From: a virus
Virus record (IMG/VR): IMGVR_UViG_3300017917_001342
Location: 311,669 to 375,668 of that record
Length of the DNA stretch: 64,000 nucleotides
Reading direction: 5' to 3' (one strand)
Positions 8,578-17,395 of the stretch are shown piece after piece; position 1 is the stretch's first letter, and the number at the start of each line of letters is the position of its first letter. Both the position numbers and the translations under genes were made by a program. Below the pieces are notes generated by a model, which saw only the letters and a program-made list of their open reading frames with translations, ran no database searches and was not told where the DNA came from.

Positions 8578-9258
8578 TTAAAATACAAACTTTTCGTAAT
8601 AATCAGCTACTCGCTGACTCCATAACATAGTGCTTTCTTCAAATTCATGTCCACTCCAAACAAACTGTTGGAACTCGCATTCCCTACTGCACATTAAAAC
8701 CACTGTGGTCTTGATGTTAGTGCCGTAGATAAGATTGTGCGACATCGCATATGCTGCTAACTGCATACGATAGTCTTCAACCCATTCGCGTTTTTTAGGT
8801 TTGATTGTAGTTTTGAAGTCGATGATTGCAGGTTGACCTTGCCATGTGCCAACTAAGTCTGTTGTACCTGCCCATAGGTTATGATAGTGCAGGTGTGCTT
8901 CAACACCCCACACTTCATCTACATGTACAAGCCCTTCTGAAATGATAGTGTCAGCCATTTTCTTAGCCATCACTCTACCGTAGTTAGTACCACCCGGTCG
9001 TTCTTGACCTAACACATAGGCTTCCAGGTGAGCGTGCATTGTAGTACCAAGTCCGGCACTTTCCTCGGTAATACGCTTGGCGTTGTCCTCGCCTATGCGT
9101 TTCTTCCAAGCGTCTAAATGACTCTTGTCTTTTGTTGCACCAAGTATAGTTGTGACGCTAGGCATTTTGTTGCCTTGCTCGTCTACATAAACACGGCCTT
9201 GTGCACCGCCGTCTTGACGGTTTAGTTGTTTATAAGTGTATATTGGATTGTATTGCAT
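8578..9258 (-). CDS. PD-(D/E)XK exonuclease (MGME1/Cas4-like)
   Basis: A 226-residue nuclease of the RecB-like family. An N-terminal PSVTTILG motif (33-40) and the catalytic core GTTDLVG (D134), IIDFKTT (D147, K149) and QLAAYA (Q166, Y170) are all in the order seen in MGME1/Cas4-type enzymes, with E120 as a likely helix-borne acid. It probably degrades or trims single-strand ends during phage recombination or host DNA turnover. There is no ribosome site; instead a sigma70-like promoter sits with its -10 element 5 bases before the ATG, so the mRNA should be leaderless. Confidence 0.85.
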   Translation of the reverse strand: MQYNPIYTYKQLNRQDGGAQGRVYVDEQGNKMPSVTTILGATKDKSHLDAWKKRIGEDNAKRITEESAGLGTTMHAHLEAYVLGQERPGGTNYGRVMAKKMADTIISEGLVHVDEVWGVEAHLHYHNLWAGTTDLVGTWQGQPAIIDFKTTIKPKKREWVEDYRMQLAAYAMSHNLIYGTNIKTTVVLMCSRECEFQQFVWSGHEFEESTMLWSQRVADYYEKFVF

Positions 9259-9263
9259 GTAAC

Positions 9264-9292
9264 ATTATGTCAATGCAACAGTTAAATGTCTA
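9264..9292 (-). promoter_or_regulatory. Sigma70-like promoter, leaderless, for nuclease gene
   Basis: -35 TAGACA (9287-9292), 17-base spacer, -10 CATAAT (9264-9269). The -10 ends 5 bases before the ATG at 9256-9258, so transcription should start at or next to the start codon. Confidence 0.55.
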
Positions 9293-9298
9293 CATGCA

Positions 9299-9661
9299 TC
9301 AATACATATCTTGATTTTTAGCACGTTTAACAAAACTTTGTTGTTTTTTAGGTGATGCCGGATTTCCAGTACCTAGTGCATCGTGAGTGAAAAATCCCAA
9401 CAGATTAACTACCGCAGGATTTGACCCAGACAAATAGTAAATCAAACTAATGTCATGTGTCATATGAGCGTGTAACAGTTTTGGTTTATGATTGCCAAGT
9501 GGTCCATTACCTCTAAATGGCCCATCTGTGCTACCAAATGGCTGCATATGATTTTGCATTTTTGTTTGTTTGAATTTTTCAAAATTGTCGTAAACTGCCA
9601 GACCATGTTGTAACAGGGTTTCGTCAAACAATGCACACTGTTTAAAAACTACTTTTGACAT
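9299..9661 (-). CDS. RelE/YafQ-like protein, possible toxin (120 aa)
   Basis: The segment GPLGNHKPKLLHAHMTHDISLIYYL followed by VNLLGFFTHDAL follows the RelE/YafQ pattern, in which a charged stretch precedes a H.THD..LIY strand. Catalytic residues vary in this family and cannot be assigned. The ATG at 9659-9661 (MSKVVF) is preferred to an in-frame start 30 bases upstream inside the preceding gene. The gene begins one base after that 60-residue gene, which could be its antitoxin partner. Alternatively, a phage mRNA-processing endonuclease. Moderate confidence in the fold, low in the role. Confidence 0.5.
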   Translation of the reverse strand: MSKVVFKQCALFDETLLQHGLAVYDNFEKFKQTKMQNHMQPFGSTDGPFRGNGPLGNHKPKLLHAHMTHDISLIYYLSGSNPAVVNLLGFFTHDALGTGNPASPKKQQSFVKRAKNQDMY

Positions 9662-9662
9662 A

Positions 9663-9845
9663 TTATTCGATACCCAACAGTTTGCGAACATGTGCGGAAA
9701 GTTCGTCGCCGGTCATGGCAGGTCCAAAATCAGATTCTTTTACAGACAAAATACGATCAACATCTGCATCAGAAAAAGTTGGATCAATGTTAGACGTATC
9801 CAGGTACTCGTCCAGTTTGTTAGCTTTGAGATCTTTGATACGCAT
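9663..9845 (-). CDS. Small acidic protein, possible antitoxin partner (60 aa)
   Basis: 60 residues, acidic (pattern DEYLDTSNIDPTFSDADVDRIL) with a predicted helical C-terminus. No recognised family. It sits one base upstream of the RelE-like gene, which is the arrangement of many antitoxin-toxin pairs, but it also starts MRIKDLK and could be just another small phage gene. Ribosome site GAGGA lies a few bases before the ATG. Confidence 0.6.
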   Translation of the reverse strand: MRIKDLKANKLDEYLDTSNIDPTFSDADVDRILSVKESDFGPAMTGDELSAHVRKLLGIE

Positions 9846-9899
9846 GATATCCTCGCTTTGCAGTAGTTACGTGTTACTTAGCTTATATTCTATTTGTTG

Positions 9900-10148
9900 T
9901 CAACCAGATAACATATCCGGATGGTGCATTTTTGTCATTAAATCTGCTAGAATTTCTGCACGGCTTGCAGATGCGGCTTGCATATCTAGTTTTCTAATAT
10001 TAAGCAATCCCCTAATAACATCTGGCTTTTCAGGCAGTGCTGTTATTTCATCTTCAGTCATAGTCTTACAGCGAGCAACTAATTCTTGCACATGTGGTTT
10101 TTTACTTTTGAGTAGAAATGCTTCAGGGCCATGTAATGCACTACGCAT
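9900..10148 (-). CDS. Unknown small helical protein (82 aa)
   Basis: 82 residues, predicted to be mostly helical, with charged segments and no cysteines beyond one. No recognised domain. It lies four bases after the helix-turn-helix gene 10153-10335 and belongs to the same minus-strand group of small genes. No function can be assigned. Confidence 0.6.
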   Translation of the reverse strand: MRSALHGPEAFLLKSKKPHVQELVARCKTMTEDEITALPEKPDVIRGLLNIRKLDMQAASASRAEILADLMTKMHHPDMLSG

Positions 10149-10152
10149 TGTA

Positions 10153-10335
10153 TCACCTATGTCTATTAGGCATGTGTCTATCTAACATGCCACGTAGCTG
10201 TTCAAAATTTATACCAACAAGGTCTTGTATTTGTTGATAACTTAGACCTTGCTTATATGCACGTTTTACTTTTCTAATAAGTTCTTTATCATTTGGCTTG
10301 ATGTAAGCTTCTGTGGTAAATTCCTGTGCTCGCAT
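10153..10335 (-). CDS. Single-unit helix-turn-helix protein with capsid-targeting-like N-terminus (60 aa)
   Basis: The first residues MRAQEFTTEA resemble the T4 capsid-targeting peptide, which ends in [I/L/x]xE before the gp21 cleavage point. Residues 15-57 (NDKELIRKVKRAYKQG, SYQQIQDLVG, EQLRGMLDRH) form one helix-turn-helix unit of the same type as the four units in the next gene upstream, so the two proteins are paralogues of different repeat number. Separation from that gene is 2 bases. Likely DNA-binding; packaging in the head is an inference. Confidence 0.65.
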   Translation of the reverse strand: MRAQEFTTEAYIKPNDKELIRKVKRAYKQGLSYQQIQDLVGINFEQLRGMLDRHMPNRHR

Positions 10336-10337
10336 TG

Positions 10338-11168
10338 TTACTCACCATATTTTGGCCAATTAACGCCGCTTCTTTCCCTACTACTAGGCCCTCTAAGACG
10401 TTGGTTATCACCTATGCCGCCGCGAGTCTTAGTTGTTGTTACAGCAACAGACGGTTTAGATTGTTTGTTAATTAAATGGTCTGTTCGTATTTCTATCCAA
10501 TTTGGTAATCTTCTAAGGTGGTAATCAACTGTAGAGTTTTGTACATTTAAACCTAGCATCTTAGGAATACTGCTTGAACTATATCCTTTACTATATAAAT
10601 CTGCCATTTGTTGCACTTGCTCAGGTGTTGTGCCTACTGTTAAACCCTGCTGCCCATATCGTTGTTTTTTTATTTCGTTATATTTGTCAACACCAATTAA
10701 TTTATATAAAAGTTTAGGCACAGTGCTAATATCTATGCCAAATTGGTCAGCAATATCAGTTGCAGATGCACCATTTAAAAACAAATCTGTAATCTGTTTT
10801 TTATCCTCGTCGGTTAATGCGTTACCTGCCATTAACGTTTTATGTTGACGCTCGGGGTATTTAAGTTCTAATATTCTATTGACTTTTTTAAGAGGTATGC
10901 CAAGATCTTTAGAAATTGCAGTAGGACCTTTACCTTCATCCCACAACATTTTTACTAGCTCAATAGTATCGTCATCTATAGGCTGTTGTAATCTTACTCT
11001 GTCTGTATAATGTCGTTTTATTATATGTCGAACTTGGCTTACACTTAATCCAAGTTCATCTGCAATTGTACTAGAGCTTTTACCACTGTCTCTTTTAGAT
11101 TTTATTAGATCAATTGTTTGTTGATCATACTTTTTAGATGTTTCGACTATAAACTCACTAGCTCTCAT
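10338..11168 (-). CDS. Four-unit helix-turn-helix repeat protein, possible internal head protein
   Basis: 276 residues. Begins MRASEFIVE, close to the T4 internal-protein leader MKTYQEFIAE that is cut after IxE by the prohead protease. It then has four similar homeodomain-like helix-turn-helix units at about 15-54, 64-106, 118-158 and 176-218; each has a [GS]xSxxxIAxxLG-type turn. The C-terminal 50 residues are basic and disordered. It probably binds DNA, either as a regulator or as a protein packaged with the genome and delivered on infection. The leader-like N-terminus favours the second, but neither is shown. Confidence 0.7.
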   Translation of the reverse strand: MRASEFIVETSKKYDQQTIDLIKSKRDSGKSSSTIADELGLSVSQVRHIIKRHYTDRVRLQQPIDDDTIELVKMLWDEGKGPTAISKDLGIPLKKVNRILELKYPERQHKTLMAGNALTDEDKKQITDLFLNGASATDIADQFGIDISTVPKLLYKLIGVDKYNEIKKQRYGQQGLTVGTTPEQVQQMADLYSKGYSSSSIPKMLGLNVQNSTVDYHLRRLPNWIEIRTDHLINKQSKPSVAVTTTKTRGGIGDNQRLRGPSSRERSGVNWPKYGE

Positions 11169-11172
11169 TGCA

Positions 11173-13662
11173 TCACCACTTGATATTCCACTGCAATGTA
11201 TTGCCAGTGATTGGATTAGTTTGACGGTTTATTGTGTAGCCCAAGTTAGTAAAGTACGCAATAACAGTGTCCATGCGTTCTGCATACGGGCGAGTTAGAT
11301 TGGGATCACTAGGTGTTTGATTTTGCCATACTGCCCAATAATCTCTACTTGCAGGATATGGTTGTATACTCATAGTACCTGTACCATAGCCGATAGTTGC
11401 AGTTGCAGTTGCAGTATTACCTGTTAAATTACTAGGCGCACTAATGGTAACTGCGGGCGCAGAATCATAACCGTCGCCGCTATTTGTGATAACAACTGTG
11501 TCTATACTAAAGCCTCTGATTACACTAGTCGTAGGCTGTATTGGCGAAACTGTTTCGCCTGCACCTGGTATTATGTTTACCTGTGGGTCACTGGTATAAT
11601 TCTGCCCACCGTTTGTAACTACAATCTGCTCAATACCTGTACTGTACAAACTGACATTCGCTGTTGCCGCACCGCCAATTGACACAGTTGGTACACTGGT
11701 ATAGTTTTCGCCGTAATTAGTAAGTGATAGATAATCAACTGTTGTAGGTCTCAATTGTGCAGATGCAACAGCACCGGACCCGTCGCCGTCAATGATAACT
11801 GTTGGTGCTAAGATATAACCACTACCTTCATTTACAACATCTATACTGACAATTTCACCGCCAACTATGTTAGGTGTTGCATAGGCATTTACACCGTGAT
11901 TGGTAACAAAGGTTACAGTAGCAGTTGTGTATCCAGAACCTGTGTTGCTAACATTAACATATTGTACACTAGTTGCTGACAATGTAGCAGTTGCAGTTGC
12001 TCCGCTACCGCTGGTAATTGTCACAGTTGGTACAGCAGTGTATCCAGTACCAGGAGCAGTAACTACTACATTACTAACAGAACCGCTTGATAATAACGAA
12101 TATGCACTGGCACCGTAACCAGTTAGATCGTTAGATGTAATTACTACAGTCGGGGGTGCAGTATATCCACTACCACCGTTTGACAACACAACACTACCAA
12201 TACCAGCAGTTAGGTTAAAACTTGCTGCTTGACCTGTGCCGCCGTATACAGCATTGTATGTCATTACAGGCAATACATTGTACGAACCACTGGTTTGTAG
12301 TGTGTACAGTACAATCTGTCCTTGTAGGCCAACTTCGTCTACTCGTATAGTTGCAGTACTGGTACCAGACCCACCTGCAACTATCAGTACATCGCCGACA
12401 CTGTATTGACTGCCTGCACCGCCTGTTACCAGATTAGCACCGATGATATTCATATAAACCGCAGATACCGCAGCACCGCCGCCGGCAGCATTTATACTAA
12501 CACCGGGCGGGCTTATGTAAGTTGCACCACCATTGTTTAGCAATGTAATGTTACCAACTCCTGTTGGCACCAAGTAGGGCGTTGCTGTTGCACTGCTTCC
12601 GCTAGTGATCGTCACTGTTGGTGCCGATGTATAGTTAGATCCTGGATTAGTAACTACAATACTTGTTACTGTACCGGCTGTTAAAACTGCTGTTGCAGTT
12701 GCACCAGTACCTCCACCTGACAATAAAACTCTAGGAGGTGCAGTATATTGACCCCCACTGTTACTAACTGCAATTGCAGATATACCCATTGTTAGATTAA
12801 GGGTACAGCCAGTGCCGCCTCCAGGTGCTACTGATGTAGACACAGCTATAAGTGTAGGAAGAGTGGTATAATTGCCGTAATTGAATAGACTTACAGTAAC
12901 AACTTCTCCGTTACTGCCAATTGAAGTTACAACTGCTGTGGTTGCCGAACCAACACCGCCAACTACACTTAAAACGTCCCCAATGTTATAATATTGTCCG
13001 CCTGCATTAACCTGTACAGAAACTGCTCTAAATGACACAGTGCCTGCTACTGCACCGCTACCTTGTGCTACGATAGACACACTTGGTACATAGTGATATC
13101 CAGTACCCTGGTAGCCGACTGTGATATATGAAATGTTACCGTAAGGTGCAAGGTATGCCATTGCAGTTGCTTCAACTGTTGCATTACCGCCTGTAAATGT
13201 AACAGTTGGTGTTGCAGTGTATCCACTACCGTTATTGGTAACTGTTATACTGTTAACACCCGATACTAAATCAATACTAATGGGACGTTTTGCAAGAGCA
13301 TCTTGTTTAGTTGCAGCTAACTTAACAGTATCAACGTCAACATATATTATATAATAGATGACACCAGTAGTTAATGGACTTGGTAATTGTCCAGTACTAC
13401 TAACAAACACTTCGTCGCCTGTGTTGTATCCATGACCGGCAACTGTAAAAGTATTTGCCGTGTCATCAATAGTATAAACAGGTGTAGTAATAGCCGAACT
13501 CTGAGTCATAGGTGACCCATTGTTTACCAGTGCATTATAGTATCCTATACGCACTGCATCTAGTATTGCACTACTGATTGCAGTACCCTCATCAAATACT
13601 ACACGTTCACGTATTGGATTCTGACGGGCTTCTGCCGCAGTAATGAAAATACTATTAGCCAT
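11173..13662 (-). CDS. Large repetitive virion protein (tail-fibre-like beta repeats)
   Basis: 829 residues. After a N-terminal region (about 1-140) the protein consists of roughly 16 repeats of 35-45 residues with the signature G-S-G-Y-T-x-x-P-T-V-x-I followed by a small Gly/Ala/Thr-rich strand (for example NGSGYTATPTVTF, PGTGYTAVPTVTI). Similar repeats occur in the plus-strand protein at 30304-31413. The C-terminal 75 residues (DYWAVWQNQTPSDPN, then RQTNPITGNTLQWNIKW) form a different domain. This is a fibrous surface protein, likely a tail-fibre or baseplate component for adhesion. The unit count can change by recombination between repeats. Confidence 0.75.
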   Translation of the reverse strand: MANSIFITAAEARQNPIRERVVFDEGTAISSAILDAVRIGYYNALVNNGSPMTQSSAITTPVYTIDDTANTFTVAGHGYNTGDEVFVSSTGQLPSPLTTGVIYYIIYVDVDTVKLAATKQDALAKRPISIDLVSGVNSITVTNNGSGYTATPTVTFTGGNATVEATAMAYLAPYGNISYITVGYQGTGYHYVPSVSIVAQGSGAVAGTVSFRAVSVQVNAGGQYYNIGDVLSVVGGVGSATTAVVTSIGSNGEVVTVSLFNYGNYTTLPTLIAVSTSVAPGGGTGCTLNLTMGISAIAVSNSGGQYTAPPRVLLSGGGTGATATAVLTAGTVTSIVVTNPGSNYTSAPTVTITSGSSATATPYLVPTGVGNITLLNNGGATYISPPGVSINAAGGGAAVSAVYMNIIGANLVTGGAGSQYSVGDVLIVAGGSGTSTATIRVDEVGLQGQIVLYTLQTSGSYNVLPVMTYNAVYGGTGQAASFNLTAGIGSVVLSNGGSGYTAPPTVVITSNDLTGYGASAYSLLSSGSVSNVVVTAPGTGYTAVPTVTITSGSGATATATLSATSVQYVNVSNTGSGYTTATVTFVTNHGVNAYATPNIVGGEIVSIDVVNEGSGYILAPTVIIDGDGSGAVASAQLRPTTVDYLSLTNYGENYTSVPTVSIGGAATANVSLYSTGIEQIVVTNGGQNYTSDPQVNIIPGAGETVSPIQPTTSVIRGFSIDTVVITNSGDGYDSAPAVTISAPSNLTGNTATATATIGYGTGTMSIQPYPASRDYWAVWQNQTPSDPNLTRPYAERMDTVIAYFTNLGYTINRQTNPITGNTLQWNIKW

Positions 13663-13993
13663 TCTTTATACTCTTTTTCGCTGCGCTACTTGCCATTTGG
13701 GCAACTTTGTCTTGACTGAACATTGCTTCTTCATCAGATGCAGTTTCAGGCGTTTCTTCTGGTTGTAATATCACTTCATCTTTAGCAATACGTTGTATAC
13801 CAGCTTTGTCTTTAAGTGCATCCATGACCCAACGCTTGTCTGCATCAAATCCTTGATTATGTAATACACTTAAAATTTCATCCATTGGAATACTAGCGGC
13901 GTTTTTACTTTTATACACCGTCACAAGATCTAATATAGCATTTTTTGCCTCTTCTGGTGTACTAGGTAAACTAACTATTTCTTTATAACGCAT
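13655..13993 (-). CDS. Unknown virion/core-type protein (112 aa)
   Basis: 112 residues: a helical N-terminal domain of about 75 residues (MRYKEIVSLPSTPEEAK, IPMDEILSVLHNQGF) and an acidic, low-complexity tail that turns basic at the end (KKSIKNG). It overlaps the start of the repetitive virion gene by 8 bases and lies 12 bases after the 995-residue core-type gene, so it is co-transcribed with both. No known family; a role in the head or prohead core is a guess from position. Confidence 0.65.
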   Translation of the reverse strand: MRYKEIVSLPSTPEEAKNAILDLVTVYKSKNAASIPMDEILSVLHNQGFDADKRWVMDALKDKAGIQRIAKDEVILQPEETPETASDEEAMFSQDKVAQMASSAAKKSIKNG

Positions 13994-14005
13994 TGCAGCA
14001 TCCTA

Positions 14006-16993
14006 TTACTTTGATGCTGCAATGTCGAAATGTTCAGGCCCGATTAGTTTTGCGTTTTTAACGTCATTGAGTTGAACCCAATAGTCGCGTGCTTGTTGGT
14101 CCTTAAAGAACTTATAATTTTTTGCACCATTAGCACTTTCAACTATAACGCCCCACGGAGTAGTAGCTTTAATTTGCGCAAAACGATATGCTTTTTGTTC
14201 TTGCTCAACTACAGCTTGCATACGACGATTACTTTCTGCATTGATTGAACTGATTTTGTTCTCAAGTCCTTTGATCATTTTTTGCATTTCCATTATCTTC
14301 TTTTCGATAATGTCGCCTTCTAGACCTTGGCCATGTGCAAGTACGTCTTTAGTTCTACCTTCGACTACCATTCTGGTAAATTCAGCACGGTGATCAGCTA
14401 GCTGGCCTTCTAAGATTTTTTTACCTTTTTCAGCTCTCAACAGCAATGTGTTTAGACGACTGATGCTTTCGTCTACTTTTTCAATGCCTCTGGCTATTTT
14501 ATGTCCACGAGTGATTATTTTCTTTGGTAGATCCTTAGCTGGTTTGTTTGGATCCAAACCAGCTTCTTTCTTAGCTTGCCACATGCCTATAGCATAGGGA
14601 TTCTTTTCTTTCTTAGCCTCAGCAACTTTCTTAGCTTTTGCTTTGTCAGCAACTGCTTTCTTCATTGACTCTTTTTTGTTGCCATCTTTGTCCATATCAA
14701 GAAAATCTGGCTTGGCTTTTTTAGCTTCTTCTACGCCTTCTTTCTTAACATCGCCAAACTTGTCTTTTTGCTTAGCACGGATTGCAAAGTCAATTTGCTT
14801 GACTTCTTTTTGCTCAGCAGCAGTACGAGTTTCTTTGTCCATTAGGGATTTACGACGAGCACGAAGTTTAGCAAGTGTCCAACCGTCCCACTTGCCTTTA
14901 TCTTTTTCAGCAGTTTTCATTTCGGTGTCCCACTTTTCACCTAGGCGCTTGCGGCCTTCTGCAAGTTCCTCGCCCGGTACAGGCTTTTTAGCACGACCTA
15001 GTGGTTCTTCACCGCCTGCTGCCGCTGGTGTTGTACCAAACCCTTCTGGTTCTTCAATTTCTGGCTCTTCGCCTGGACCTGCTACTGCTGGTACATTTTC
15101 AATATCTGTAGTACCTGCACCAGGTATACCGCCATTTTGAATAGCTAGTACGGCGTTGTCGCTTTGTTCTTTTGCTTCCTGTGTTGCAGCAAGTAATGTA
15201 TCTAATTGTGCTTTCATTACTTCGTTATATGCATCAGCAGCTTCTGGGCCAAACTGTGATTTCATTGTGTCAACCAATGGCATTAATTCATCAACACCCA
15301 TACGTGCGATTTTTTCTGCCATTGATTGTAGATCATCACTGATGCTTTTTGCTGCAATCAGTGTTTCTGCTTGCTGTAGATCCTGATCTGCAGAATCTAA
15401 TGCTTCTTTAACTGTTTTCTTTTTACTACCTGCAAATTGGCTCATGTCTGCATCCTTTTGATGTTCTTTTGCGTTTGCGGCAGCAAAAAACATGCCGCGG
15501 TTAAATTTTGGATTTGTTTTAGCAAATACTTCAGCATGGTGTTTAGCCATATGATGTCTTGCAATTGGATCTGGATGTTTTTTTATTAAATCTGCAACGA
15601 GTTTAAAATCTCGTTTTGAGATTTCTTCCTTCAATCCATACTTTCTGCTTTCTTCTAGACTGAATCTATCAGCAGCATGACGTTCAAAGTTTTTGTAATC
15701 TAAATAGTGCTTTGCACTGCTGATACCTTCACTAGCGGTGGTGAGTTTCATTGCTACCCAGCCTTCTAACTTATCACCGGGTTGAATCATGTGGAACAAT
15801 TTAACACTGTATTCAAAAATTTGAATTAGGTTTTGTCTAGCAATTGTACCAGTTGTATCTTCTAACTCGTCTGCATCTTCATCTAATGCAGACAGGTCTG
15901 GTTGTACTGTAGATCCAGGTAGTTGTTCTGGTTCAAACTTAGTATAATAATCCAAGTAATGGAATATCTTGTCAAGATACATTGCGTCTTTAGTTAAGTT
16001 TGCAGCTATCCACGGCTCAACATCATCTTCGGGATGTATCATCTTAAGCATGTCCATTGCATACTTTGCATTGCGATACAGTTCGCTACGAGCCATACTG
16101 GCCTGGTAATCGTGGTGTTGCATATGATTTTCTGACAATTTAGATTTAACTGATTCGTGTACTTGATATGTTTTGCCGCCAACTGTGAACGAATCTTTGT
16201 GTGCAGCTCTTGCAGAAGCCAATGCACCCGAAAACTCGTTACCTTCTTCTACATCGGCATCGGAAATGTCAACTCCGTATTTCTGTGCCATGTTTACAAG
16301 ATCTGGGAATTTAGAAGCAAATTCTGATGTGCTATCTACATCGCCCATAGACATTTCATCAACTTTATCAGTTGACAATAAATCTACCTCAACAGGTTCT
16401 CTGTTTGAATGATGTTTGTCGTAGAGCTTAAACCCAACTCGCATTACATGTATGTTGTCTTTTGCAAGCTGGCGGTCATCTTCATCATTTAATTCGTTGT
16501 TAGCACGAGATTCGTAATCGGCAATGAGATCTTTTACAGATTGCCAACGACCCTGATCTCCTACATTGATGAGATCATCACCAATACGACCAAATCCATT
16601 TAATATTTTCAGCATTTTGTCGTCATTTGTTGATGCACGTTCTGCAAAATCAATCAGCCAGCGTCCCACTCTGGCTGCTTTGTTGTCTACAGTATGCAAA
16701 GTACCTTCTTTAAGGTGTCTAGGCCGACGTCTTGGCGCAATTTCTTTGAGATACAAACGTGTAGCTTCTATGATAAGCATATGTTTAGCATAATCCGGAT
16801 TTGAATACCACGAATTAAATGCAGATTCATTTACTATGCTGTTTTTAAGAAGTTCGCTGCTGGTGCTCAAAGTTTCAATTTGATCATCGGATGACTCATC
16901 TAAATTCAGATCAAACCCGTGTACATGTTTAAGAGTATGCACAATTTGATTTAATCTGTGCGTCGCTGATGTGTTAACGTCGTCTACGAACAT
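14006..16993 (-). CDS. Very long head/core-type protein (995 aa)
   Basis: 995 residues with a helical N-terminal half, a Pro/Glu/Gly-rich hinge (about 630-680), a Lys/Glu-rich low-complexity part with the segment KPDFLDMDKDGNKKE (about 760-775) common in core or scaffold-type proteins of T4-like marine phages, a coiled coil (about 850-930) and a short globular end (PWGVIVESANGAKNYKFF). No enzyme motif is seen. The composition suggests an internal head or prohead-core protein. Driven by a late-type site at 17043-17050 with a good AGGAGAG ribosome site. The N-terminal match MFVDDV to T4 gp19 is very short and is not taken as homology. Confidence 0.65.
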   Translation of the reverse strand: MFVDDVNTSATHRLNQIVHTLKHVHGFDLNLDESSDDQIETLSTSSELLKNSIVNESAFNSWYSNPDYAKHMLIIEATRLYLKEIAPRRRPRHLKEGTLHTVDNKAARVGRWLIDFAERASTNDDKMLKILNGFGRIGDDLINVGDQGRWQSVKDLIADYESRANNELNDEDDRQLAKDNIHVMRVGFKLYDKHHSNREPVEVDLLSTDKVDEMSMGDVDSTSEFASKFPDLVNMAQKYGVDISDADVEEGNEFSGALASARAAHKDSFTVGGKTYQVHESVKSKLSENHMQHHDYQASMARSELYRNAKYAMDMLKMIHPEDDVEPWIAANLTKDAMYLDKIFHYLDYYTKFEPEQLPGSTVQPDLSALDEDADELEDTTGTIARQNLIQIFEYSVKLFHMIQPGDKLEGWVAMKLTTASEGISSAKHYLDYKNFERHAADRFSLEESRKYGLKEEISKRDFKLVADLIKKHPDPIARHHMAKHHAEVFAKTNPKFNRGMFFAAANAKEHQKDADMSQFAGSKKKTVKEALDSADQDLQQAETLIAAKSISDDLQSMAEKIARMGVDELMPLVDTMKSQFGPEAADAYNEVMKAQLDTLLAATQEAKEQSDNAVLAIQNGGIPGAGTTDIENVPAVAGPGEEPEIEEPEGFGTTPAAAGGEEPLGRAKKPVPGEELAEGRKRLGEKWDTEMKTAEKDKGKWDGWTLAKLRARRKSLMDKETRTAAEQKEVKQIDFAIRAKQKDKFGDVKKEGVEEAKKAKPDFLDMDKDGNKKESMKKAVADKAKAKKVAEAKKEKNPYAIGMWQAKKEAGLDPNKPAKDLPKKIITRGHKIARGIEKVDESISRLNTLLLRAEKGKKILEGQLADHRAEFTRMVVEGRTKDVLAHGQGLEGDIIEKKIMEMQKMIKGLENKISSINAESNRRMQAVVEQEQKAYRFAQIKATTPWGVIVESANGAKNYKFFKDQQARDYWVQLNDVKNAKLIGPEHFDIAASK

Positions 16994-17042
16994 GATAAAA
17001 AACTCTCCTGGCAGGGACCGCCGAATATTGATTTGCTAGGTT

Positions 17043-17050
17043 TATTTAGC
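17043..17050 (-). promoter_or_regulatory. Possible late promoter, GCTAAATA variant
   Basis: GCTAAATAAA on the minus strand, about 50 bases before the 995-residue gene. The same GCTAAATAA string stands before two other minus-strand genes (21803 and 46853). It keeps the TAAATA core of the late promoter. Confidence 0.4.
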
Positions 17051-17077
17051 GGAAGATAAGAGAATTTTAAGTCGATA

Positions 17078-17395
17078 TTATAAACTAAAGCTAGTACCGC
17101 AACCGCATGTGCTAGTTGCTTCTGGAATCTCTATTGTAAAATATGCACCTGCAAGGTCATGTTTATAATCAACTGTAGCAGTATCTAACATTTGATAGCT
17201 CATGCTGTCGATTACAACAGGACCGGTGGCAGTTTCTACAAGAATGTCATCATCTGCAACTGCGGTTGTCCAGCTAAACGTTTTTTCAAAACCATTGCAG
17301 CCACCTGCTTTGATTTCAATACGAGGATTGCCGTTTGAAGTTTTACGTAATTCACCAAAGCGCAATGCAGCACGTTCAGTAATATTAATTGGCAT
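17078..17395 (-). CDS. A-type Fe-S carrier (IscA/HesB-like)
   Basis: 105 residues, the full length of the IscA/ErpA family. The three cluster-binding cysteines are present: C33 in GGCNGFEK and C97/C99 in the C-terminal CGCGTSF. The ITERAALRF start is also typical. It receives and delivers Fe-S clusters in the cytoplasm. It overlaps the preceding gene by 11 bases and lies among head-type genes, so it is likely expressed late or throughout. Its phage client is unknown; host Fe-S enzymes, or phage enzymes encoded outside this window, are candidates. Confidence 0.88.
   Translation of the reverse strand: MPINITERAALRFGELRKTSNGNPRIEIKAGGCNGFEKTFSWTTAVADDDILVETATGPVVIDSMSYQMLDTATVDYKHDLAGAYFTIEIPEATSTCGCGTSFSL

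Noticed and set aside
14006-16993. Homology of the 995-residue protein to T4 gp19 because both begin MFVDDV
   Set aside because: Only six residues agree; length and composition are unrelated. Another protein (49626-50222) has tube-type sequence.
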